Shown one piece after another: positions 5,730-11,213 of a DNA stretch of 11,213 nt; position 1 is the stretch's first letter, and each line of letters begins with the position of its first letter. Source of the stretch: Clostridia bacterium (GTDB lineage: Bacteria; Bacillota; Clostridia; Lutisporales; Lutisporaceae); NCBI GenBank assembly GCA_029256365.1, contig JAQSYB010000042.1, forward strand, positions 1-11,213, written 5' to 3'. Below the pieces are notes generated by a model. That model was given only the letters and a program-made list of their open reading frames with translations. It ran no database searches and was not told the origin of the DNA. The position numbers and the translations under genes are program-made.

Positions 5730-6725
5730 ATGTCCGAGGTTTTGTCCCAAGGTGAAATAGATGCGTTGCTTAGTGCACTAAACTCTGGTGAACTAAGTGT
5801 AAATGAGATAGAAGATGTTAAAGAAGAGCGGAAAGTTAGAGAATATAATTTTAAGCTTCCCAACAAATTTGCAAAAGATCATACAAGAACGCTGCAAATT
5901 ATGCATGAAAACTTTGCAAGGCTGTTGCAGACTTACTTATCCGGATTCCTACGTGCTTTGGTACAAATAGAAGTAATTTCTGTTGATCAGCTAACCTTTA
6001 ATGAGTTTAGTAATTCCATGCCAAATCCCTCTGTACTTGGAATAGTGGATTTTGCACCTTTGTCAGGGTCAATCATTCTACAAATGGCACCTAATACTGC
6101 CTTTGCAATGATAGAAAGAGTACTTGGAGGCTCAGGTAATGCATATGAGCGTACAAGAGGCTTTACTGAAATAGAACTGACACTGTTGGAAAAAATACTA
6201 GGGCAAATGATTTCCTACATGAGAGACCCATGGAAAAATGTCATAGATCTCAAACCGAAATTGAAGAAAATAGAAACAAATCCTCAATTTACACAAATCA
6301 TGTCACCAAACGAAACTGTCGCTTTGATAACTTTGAATACGAAGGTGGGAAATATAGATGGTATGATTCACATATGTATTCCCCATTTGGTTATAGAACC
6401 AATTATTCCAAAGTTGAGCACAAAGTTTTGGTTTTCGGGTATTACAAAAGAGATTTCAAATAATGAACTTAAAATTATAGAAAAGAAAATTGAGACAACC
6501 TTACTGCCTGTTAGTGCAGTCTTAGGGATATCAGAGGTTACAGTAGGCGATTTATTAGAGCTTCAGGTTGGAGATGTGATTACACTTGATACCTCAGTAG
6601 GTGAGGATTTGAAAATATTTATAGGCAATAATCACAAATTCTACGGCAAACCGGGATTAAAGAAAAATAGAGTAGCAATAAAAATAAGCAATGCATACAA
6701 GAAAGGGGATGATGTAGATGAGTGA
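5730..6725 (+). CDS. fliM: Flagellar motor switch protein FliM
   Basis: FliM is the middle component of the cytoplasmic switch ring; it binds CheY-P and transmits the signal to FliG. The 331-residue product starts at ATG 5730. Residues 5-14 (LSQGEIDALL) are the CheY-P-binding peptide, followed by a flexible linker to about residue 32. The CheC-like middle domain covers about residues 40-225 and includes the FliG-contacting GGSG motif at residues 133-136 (VLGGSGNAYERTRGFTEIE). The C-terminal SpoA (FliN-like) domain spans about residues 248-322 (VSAVLGISEVTVGDLLELQV and VAIKISN). The stop overlaps the fliY start by eight bases (ATGAGTGA), so the two switch proteins are probably made in a fixed ratio. 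No unusual residues are seen. Confidence 0.96.
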   Translation: MSEVLSQGEIDALLSALNSGELSVNEIEDVKEERKVREYNFKLPNKFAKDHTRTLQIMHENFARLLQTYLSGFLRALVQIEVISVDQLTFNEFSNSMPNPSVLGIVDFAPLSGSIILQMAPNTAFAMIERVLGGSGNAYERTRGFTEIELTLLEKILGQMISYMRDPWKNVIDLKPKLKKIETNPQFTQIMSPNETVALITLNTKVGNIDGMIHICIPHLVIEPIIPKLSTKFWFSGITKEISNNELKIIEKKIETTLLPVSAVLGISEVTVGDLLELQVGDVITLDTSVGEDLKIFIGNNHKFYGKPGLKKNRVAIKISNAYKKGDDVDE

Positions 6726-7908
6726 TATGCTGTCACAAGAAGAAATTGACGCACTACTTAGAGGCGATAGCGGTCCTTCTCAACCAAATTCATCTTCCAC
6801 GGAACAAATTCTGTCAGATGAAGAGAAAGATGCATTAGGTGAAATAGGCAACATCAGTATGGGTACCTCTGCTACTACTTTATATACCCTGCTAAATCAA
6901 AAAGTAAATATTACAACACCGAGAGTTACAGTTCTTACCTGGGAGGAATTATCCAGTCAGTATCCTGTCCCATATGTGGCTGTACAGGTTGAGTATAAAG
7001 AAGGATTGGTCGGATCTAATCTTTTAATAATGAAGGAAGATGATGTAAAAATCATTACTGACCTCATGATGGGGGGGCCTGGACAAACAAACAGTGAACC
7101 CATAACGGATCTACATCTAAGTGCGATCAGTGAGGCAATGAATCAAATGATTGGTTCTTCTTCTACATCCTTGGCTAGTATGTTTAATAAGAGAATTGAC
7201 ATTTCCCCACCAAAAGCATTTTCAATGTTCTTTAATGATCCAGCAATTGCAGATAAGTTTTTAGCTGATGATATGGTGGTAAAAATTGCTTTTAGAATGG
7301 AAATTGGCGACATCATTGACAGTGAGATCATGCAATTGCTTCCTATAGATTTTGCCAAGTCTTTGGTGGACAATCTATTTGGTAATATGGCGCAGCCGGA
7401 GGAGAAACCACAGCCAGTGCAGCCAAAGGCCGCACCAGCACCAACACCAACACCTATTCCAACAGCAAAGCCTCAGGCGCAGCCTCAAATACAAACTCAT
7501 TCAGGACAAATTGAAGGGGATTACAATAGACAGCAAGCTTATCAAGAGCAGCATAGACCCTCTTCACCACAAAGGGAGGAAGCACGTATGGTCAATGTAC
7601 AACCAATTCAATATCAGTCCTTTGATAGTGATCAATGGGCAGCTGAGAAAGAAAGCATTGATTTAATAAAGGATATTCCTTTGGAGGTCACAGTAGAGCT
7701 GGGAAGAACGAAAAAGCTTATAAAAGATATACTGGAATTCGGTCCTGGTACTATTTTGGAGCTGGACAAGCTTGCCGGAGAACCTGTAGATATATTGGTA
7801 AATGGTAAGTACATTGCGAAGGGCGAAGTCGTTGTTATTGACGAAAGCTTCGGTGTAAGAATAACTGATATTATCAGTGCGTCAAAACGTTTAACAAAAT
7901 TACAATAA
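6718..7908 (+). CDS. fliY: Flagellar motor switch phosphatase FliY (CheC-like + FliN domains)
   Basis: FliY replaces FliN in the switch ring of many Gram-positive bacteria and hydrolyses CheY-P. The 396-residue protein has an N-terminal CheY-binding peptide (LSQEEIDALL, residues 5-14) nearly identical to that of FliM. The CheC-like domain covers about residues 30-220 and has both phosphatase signatures: D38-x3-E42-x2-N45 (ALGEIGNISMG) and S135-x3-E139-x2-N142 (SEAMNQMIGSS). A Pro/Gln/Ala-rich linker follows at about 228-300. The FliN (SpoA) domain fills about 318-390 (IPLEVTVELGRTKKL, ILELDKLAGEPVDILVNG). Both active sites look intact, so phosphatase activity is expected. AAAGGGG (about 6700-6706), inside the end of fliM, serves as ribosome site. 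A run of seven G (7071-7077) encodes part of MMGGP. Confidence 0.95.
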   Translation: MSDMLSQEEIDALLRGDSGPSQPNSSSTEQILSDEEKDALGEIGNISMGTSATTLYTLLNQKVNITTPRVTVLTWEELSSQYPVPYVAVQVEYKEGLVGSNLLIMKEDDVKIITDLMMGGPGQTNSEPITDLHLSAISEAMNQMIGSSSTSLASMFNKRIDISPPKAFSMFFNDPAIADKFLADDMVVKIAFRMEIGDIIDSEIMQLLPIDFAKSLVDNLFGNMAQPEEKPQPVQPKAAPAPTPTPIPTAKPQAQPQIQTHSGQIEGDYNRQQAYQEQHRPSSPQREEARMVNVQPIQYQSFDSDQWAAEKESIDLIKDIPLEVTVELGRTKKLIKDILEFGPGTILELDKLAGEPVDILVNGKYIAKGEVVVIDESFGVRITDIISASKRLTKLQ

Positions 7909-7936
7909 ATTTATTTATTACAAGGGGGATTTTTAA

Positions 7937-8302
7937 ATGGCAAATGGAATATTGGTGGTTGATGATGCAGCATTTATGAGAATGATGATTAAGGATACTT
8001 TGTCCAAGAATGGCTTTGTTGTTTGTGGTGAAGCTGAAAATGGAGCAAAGGCTGTAGAGAAGTTTAAGGAATTAACACCAGAATTGGTTATCATGGATAT
8101 CACGATGCCTGAAATGGATGGTATTCAAGCGGTAAAAGAAATTAAAAAGATTAACGCAGTGGCAAAAATCATTATGTGTTCTGCTATGGGACAGCAAGCA
8201 ATGGTTATAGAAGCAATTCAGGCAGGTGCAAAGGACTTTATTGTGAAGCCTTTCCAACAAGAAAGAATACTTGAAGCAGTTAAGAAAGTATTAGGCAGCT
8301 AA
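7937..8302 (+). CDS. cheY: Chemotaxis response regulator CheY
   Basis: CheY is phosphorylated by CheA and binds FliM and FliY to bias rotation. It is a stand-alone 121-residue receiver domain with no output domain. All catalytic residues are present: acidic pair D9-D10, phosphoacceptor D54 (VIMDITMPEMDG), conserved hydroxyl S82 (IIMCSAMGQQ) and K104-P105 (DFIVKPF). ATG 7937 is preceded by AAGGGGG (7922-7928). Position between fliY and fliO is the same as in the B. subtilis fla/che operon, which supports CheY rather than an unrelated receiver. Proximity to fliY places the kinase target and its phosphatase under the same transcript. The gap after it (8303-8345) holds only a ribosome site (AAGGAG) and a weak 5-bp inverted repeat. 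Confidence 0.94.
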   Translation: MANGILVVDDAAFMRMMIKDTLSKNGFVVCGEAENGAKAVEKFKELTPELVIMDITMPEMDGIQAVKEIKKINAVAKIIMCSAMGQQAMVIEAIQAGAKDFIVKPFQQERILEAVKKVLGS

Positions 8303-8345
8303 GCCAGCTGAAATACTGCTTCATTATTAAGGAGTAGGAAAATAG

Positions 8346-8888
8346 ATGAAAGCATTAAAATATTTTATTATGCCGGTTGTATTATTCGCAAGCTTAATAG
8401 GCAACGTATATGCCGGCACAACGGCGTATATAAAATTAAATGCCTTTCGTGCTTTGGGAAATGGTATAGAAAGCTTTTTTAAGACATTTTATTATTTATT
8501 AATGTTTGGACTAATATTGGCAGCGACATATTATGTTACCAAGTTTCTTGCTCGTAAGGGCATGGGACAAAGTAAGGCAAAGCACATGAAATTGATGGAA
8601 TCAATGCCTTTGGGTGTAGATAAAAGTATACATCTAGTGAAGGTAGGCACTCAATATTTTATGCTTGGCAGTGCATCAAAGAACATGTTTATGATCAGTG
8701 AATTAGATCAAGACAAGCTTTTTGCTGAACAGGTAACTGGTACTGTTGATATAAATGAATTTGATTTTGATTCTTATGATAATAGCATTGAAGTAAAAGA
8801 CTTCAGCACACATCTCAATACAATGAAGAACAATTTACAAAAATTAAAATCAATGGTAAGGGGCAATAATCGCGATGAAATTAAATAA
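8346..8888 (+). CDS. fliO: Flagellar biosynthetic protein FliO (FliO/FliZ family)
   Basis: FliO assists assembly of the FliP ring in the flagellar export gate. The 180-residue protein starts at ATG 8346 (AAGGAG upstream). It begins with a likely signal peptide: basic start MKALK, hydrophobic core PVVLFASLIGNV and an AxA-like end VYA, with probable cleavage after residue 23. A short extracytoplasmic segment follows, then one membrane helix at about residues 45-66 (FYYLLMFGLILAATYYV). The cytoplasmic part contains the family pattern LMESMPLGVDKSIHLVKVG and TQYFMLGSASKNMFMISELD. The C-terminal ~50 residues are acidic, then basic, and variable. It overlaps fliP by 14 bases. FliO is poorly conserved in sequence; topology, the small conserved domain and the position before fliP make the call. 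Confidence 0.88.
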   Translation: MKALKYFIMPVVLFASLIGNVYAGTTAYIKLNAFRALGNGIESFFKTFYYLLMFGLILAATYYVTKFLARKGMGQSKAKHMKLMESMPLGVDKSIHLVKVGTQYFMLGSASKNMFMISELDQDKLFAEQVTGTVDINEFDFDSYDNSIEVKDFSTHLNTMKNNLQKLKSMVRGNNRDEIK

Positions 8889-9642
8889 GGCATTATTAAA
8901 AACGCTGATTTTTACGGCTATATTGGTTATCGTGCTGTCAGTTGGTGTATTTGCCGAACCACCATTGCCCATTCCAAAGATTGGATTAGATATTGGCACA
9001 GCAGATAGCCCAGAGGATGTGGCACTGAGTATTCAGATTTTATTTCTACTGACGATCTTATCCTTAGCACCGGCTTTGTTGATTATGGTGACATCCTTTA
9101 CTAGAGTGATCATCGTATTGTCATTTACTAGAAATGCTCTTGGAACTCAACAAATGCCACCAAATCAAGTGCTTATCGGATTGGCATTATTTATTACTTT
9201 TTATGTTATGAATCCAGTAATCGTAGATATCAATACCAATGCATTTCAGCCTTATACAAATGGTGAAATTACACAAGAACAAGCCATAACAAGAGCAATG
9301 GACCCAATCAGGGAATTCATGCTAAAAAATGTAAAAGAAAAGGATTTGGCGTTGTTTCTGAACCTAAGTCAAACAGAGCAGCCAATCAAATCCATCGACA
9401 TACCAACTTCAGCTTTAATACCAGCATTCATAATTAGTGAGTTGAAGACAGCCTTTATAATAGGCTTTTATTTGTATATTCCCTTCATCATGATTGATAT
9501 GGTGGTTTCAAGTACACTGATGTCTATGGGGATGATGATGCTTCCACCAGTAATGATTTCATTGCCTTTTAAGCTTTTGCTATTTGTAATGATCGACGGA
9601 TGGAATCTAATAGTAAAATCACTTGTAATGAGCTTTAATTGA
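8875..9642 (+). CDS. fliP: Flagellar type III export gate protein FliP
   Basis: FliP forms the pentameric core of the export gate together with FliQ and FliR. The 255-residue product has a cleavable-looking signal peptide (MKLNKALLK, then a hydrophobic run ending SVGVFA, residues 1-27). The mature part carries the two family signatures: SFTRVIIVLSFTRNALGTQQ at about residues 75-95, and LIPAFIISELKTAFIIGFYL followed by SSTLMSMGMMMLPPVMISLP at about 178-230. Four membrane segments are visible, at about 52-76, 95-115, 180-205 and 210-245. ATG 8875 lies inside the end of fliO, with only GGGG upstream as a weak ribosome site, so translation is probably coupled to fliO. It is one of the most conserved proteins in the window, and nothing is missing. 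Confidence 0.97.
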   Translation: MKLNKALLKTLIFTAILVIVLSVGVFAEPPLPIPKIGLDIGTADSPEDVALSIQILFLLTILSLAPALLIMVTSFTRVIIVLSFTRNALGTQQMPPNQVLIGLALFITFYVMNPVIVDINTNAFQPYTNGEITQEQAITRAMDPIREFMLKNVKEKDLALFLNLSQTEQPIKSIDIPTSALIPAFIISELKTAFIIGFYLYIPFIMIDMVVSSTLMSMGMMMLPPVMISLPFKLLLFVMIDGWNLIVKSLVMSFN

Positions 9643-9645
9643 TAG

Positions 9646-9652
9646 AAGGTGG
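9646..9652 (+). promoter_or_regulatory. Ribosome binding site fixing the fliQ start
   Basis: AAGGTGG lies five bases before ATG 9658. The in-frame GTG at 9649 is part of this site, so it is not the start. The site begins just after the fliP stop. Confidence 0.65.
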
Positions 9653-9657
9653 TATTT

Positions 9658-9927
9658 ATGAGTCAAGAAATGGTAATAGACGTTGGTATAGAAGCAATAA
9701 GAGTAGTACTAATGGTTGCGGCACCAGTTTTGCTGTTAGGACTACTTGTAGGGCTTATAGTAAGCATAATACAAGCTACAACACAAATACAGGAGCAGAC
9801 TCTTACTTTTATACCAAAGCTTGTAGCAATTGCTTTGGCTTTGTTGATTTTTGGTCCATGGATGATGAATATGATGTATGACTTCACGATTAACCTATTT
9901 GAGAATATTCCCAATTATATAAGGTAA
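9658..9927 (+). CDS. fliQ: Flagellar type III export gate protein FliQ
   Basis: FliQ surrounds the FliP/FliR core of the export gate in the membrane. The product is 89 residues, the usual size, beginning MSQEMVIDVGIEAIRVVL. Two membrane hairpin helices are visible, at about residues 16-40 (VAAPVLLLGLLVGLIVSI) and 53-75 (FIPKLVAIALALLIFGPWMM). The family motif QATTQIQEQTLTFIPKL lies between them at about residues 42-58. It sits 15 bases after fliP and four bases before fliR, the same order as in nearly all flagellar and many virulence type III systems. CheY and the fla genes around it identify this copy as flagellar. Confidence 0.97.
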   Translation: MSQEMVIDVGIEAIRVVLMVAAPVLLLGLLVGLIVSIIQATTQIQEQTLTFIPKLVAIALALLIFGPWMMNMMYDFTINLFENIPNYIR

Positions 9928-9931
9928 GCCG

Positions 9932-10717
9932 ATGAATGAAATATTATATCTTCTCATGGACAAATTCACATTGTTTCTATTGATTTTAGTTAGAATGAGC
10001 TCTTTATTTGTTGTTACACCTGTGTTTGGCGGTAGAAATGTTCCCAGCTATTTAAAGATAGCCTTTGCTTTTTTTTGCAGTGTCATAATGTTAACACTGC
10101 TCAAGGATGCCAGTGTGGAATTTACGAATATATACAGCTATGCAGCTATGATAGCAAAAGAACTTGCTATCGGTATCATTCTTGGATTTACCAGTTACTT
10201 GGTATTTTCTGCACTGTATCTTGCAGGTCAAATTATAGATATACAAATTGGATTTGGTATGGTTAATGTGTTGGACCCTATGCATGATACACAGGTACCA
10301 TTAACAGGTAACTTTATATATATCATATCCTTAATGTTTTTTCTTCTAATGAATGGACACCATGTATTGCTGACAGCATTGTTTAAAAGCTATAATGTAC
10401 TGCCTATAGATAGCTTTGCTTTTAACGATGTGTTGTTTAACAACATGCTTCAAATTTTTTATGAGACCTTTGCAATTGGTTTCAAAATAAGTATACCGAT
10501 ACTGGCAGCATCGCTTTTGGCTGAGATTGCTTTGGGAATACTGACGAAAACAGTTCCACAGATGAATGTTTTTGTAATTGGTATGCCTATGAAGGTTGGG
10601 GTTGGATTATTGACATTACTTGCAATGATGCCAATGTTTGTCAGCACTTTGGATTTAACATTTAACAAAATGTACGGCTATATCTATTTGATAATAAAAA
10701 GTTTGGTTAAAGGGTGA
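9932..10717 (+). CDS. fliR: Flagellar type III export gate protein FliR
   Basis: FliR is the single-copy subunit completing the FliP5Q4R1 export gate. The 261-residue protein is almost wholly hydrophobic, with about six membrane segments. Conserved features are RMSSLFVVTPVFGGRNVPSY (residues 21-40), the segment KELAIGIILGFTSYLVFSAL and AGQIIDIQIGFGMVNVLDP in the middle, and VPQMNVFVIGMPMKVGVGLL near the end. ATG 9932 follows AAGG (9921-9924), which lies in the last codons of fliQ. The gene ends at TGA 10717 and is not fused to flhB. In several Clostridium species and C. difficile the two form one polypeptide, so separate genes are a modest taxonomic clue. Confidence 0.96.
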   Translation: MNEILYLLMDKFTLFLLILVRMSSLFVVTPVFGGRNVPSYLKIAFAFFCSVIMLTLLKDASVEFTNIYSYAAMIAKELAIGIILGFTSYLVFSALYLAGQIIDIQIGFGMVNVLDPMHDTQVPLTGNFIYIISLMFFLLMNGHHVLLTALFKSYNVLPIDSFAFNDVLFNNMLQIFYETFAIGFKISIPILAASLLAEIALGILTKTVPQMNVFVIGMPMKVGVGLLTLLAMMPMFVSTLDLTFNKMYGYIYLIIKSLVKG

Positions 10718-10722
10718 TATAT

Positions 10723-11213
10723 ATGTATGAATTTGATTTTATTATCAACCTGCAACTTTTTGCCGAGGAAAAGACTGAGCCTGCTACAGCGAAACGTAGA
10801 AGGGAATCTAGAGAAAAGGGCCAGGTAGCCAAGAGTAAGGAAATCACAACTGCCGTACTTTTATTGGTAACTTTTATAACAATTCGAATGTTCGCCAGCA
10901 GCATATTCACGAATATGACTGAGCTGCTACAAATGTTTTTTACCTTTCCAATTAAAACAGATGATGCGATAAACATAGGGGATATTATTAATATTTATAC
11001 AAGATGCCTGTGGGTTTTTGCCAAGACTATGGCGCCTATACTTGTCATATCTGCGTTAGTAGCTGTTGTACTAAACTATTTGCAAATTGGTTTTTTGTTT
11101 ACATTAAAGCCTTTGGTACCACAATTTAGCAAGCTAAATCCCATAGAAGGCTTTAAGAATATTATTACAAAGAATGCAATTGTAGAATTGGTTAAATCTT
11201 TACTAAAGATTGG
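10723..11213 (+). CDS. flhB: Flagellar export switch protein FlhB, N-terminal part (3' end outside window)
   Basis: FlhB forms a collar around the gate and carries the autocleaving domain that FliK uses to switch substrate specificity. The frame opens at ATG 10723, five bases after the fliR stop, with AAAGGGTGA (about 10709-10717) as ribosome site, and stays open to the window end (163 codons). The start MYEFDFIINLQLFAEEKTEP leads to the family signature ATAKRRRESREKGQVAKSKE at about residues 26-45, which is diagnostic for FlhB. Two membrane segments are visible at about 46-66 and 105-128. They are followed by the conserved FLFTLKPLVPQFSKLNPIEG segment (about 125-145) and the start of the next amphipathic region. 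The cytoplasmic NPTH cleavage site lies beyond the window, so its presence cannot be judged. Confidence 0.95.
   Translation, partial: MYEFDFIINLQLFAEEKTEPATAKRRRESREKGQVAKSKEITTAVLLLVTFITIRMFASSIFTNMTELLQMFFTFPIKTDDAINIGDIINIYTRCLWVFAKTMAPILVISALVAVVLNYLQIGFLFTLKPLVPQFSKLNPIEGFKNIITKNAIVELVKSLLKI

Noticed and set aside
6230..6463. Second + strand frame of 77 codons inside fliM
   Set aside because: It lies wholly within a strongly conserved gene, has no ribosome site and its composition does not look like a protein.
7352..7666. Second + strand frame of 104 codons inside fliY
   Set aside because: It mirrors the repetitive Pro/Gln linker of FliY in another frame, with a His/Gln-rich product and no ribosome site.
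8296..8310. Inverted repeat CAGCT/AGCTG at the end of cheY as a terminator
   Set aside because: The stem is only five pairs and no T-run follows; the next gene in the operon starts 36 bases later.
9925..9936. GCCGATGA resembling a sigma-28/sigma-D -10 element before fliR
   Set aside because: No TAAA-like -35 element lies about 15 bases upstream; the sequence spans the fliQ stop and the fliR start.
1..11213. Mobile elements, CRISPR arrays, RNA genes, defence or biosynthetic islands
   Set aside because: I saw no transposase or integrase, no regularly spaced repeats, no tRNA or rRNA-like segments and no break in gene direction or composition. The whole window is explained by a flagellar operon.

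Overview
The window is one uninterrupted stretch of a flagellar (fla/che-type) operon. Every gene lies on the + strand. Gaps between genes are at most about 80 bases, and three pairs either overlap or nearly touch. The DNA is AT-rich, with strong AGGAGG/GGGAGGTG-type ribosome binding sites. The motor switch protein is FliY (CheC-like plus FliN domains) rather than a separate FliN, and flbD and motAB lie inside the operon. Together these point to a low-GC Gram-positive anaerobe of the class Clostridia. fliR and flhB are separate genes, which argues against the Clostridium/C. difficile type where they are fused. The genus cannot be fixed from this window.

Layout. Hook block (1-3433): 3' part of fliK (hook-length control), flgD (hook cap; the reading frame is broken), a small conserved flagellar-operon gene of unknown function, and flgE (hook). 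A perfect 14-bp stem-loop follows flgE. Stator block (3492-5693): flbD/swrD, motA, motB, fliL. Switch and chemotaxis block (5730-8302): fliM, fliY, cheY. Export block (8346-11213): fliO, fliP, fliQ, fliR and the 5' part of flhB, which runs off the window.

How the genes work together. FliO/P/Q/R/FlhB build the flagellar type III export gate. FliK and FlhB set hook length and switch export specificity. FlgD caps FlgE while the hook polymerises. MotA/MotB, helped by FliL and probably FlbD, convert ion flow to torque. FliM and FliY form the cytoplasmic switch that CheY-P binds, and FliY can also dephosphorylate CheY-P.

No mobile element, RNA gene, CRISPR array or foreign island is visible, and I do not see an undescribed system. 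The points most worth a second look are the frameshifted flgD with its internally duplicated C-terminal module, the uncharacterised gene between flgD and flgE, the strong stem-loop after flgE, and the placement of flbD directly before motAB.
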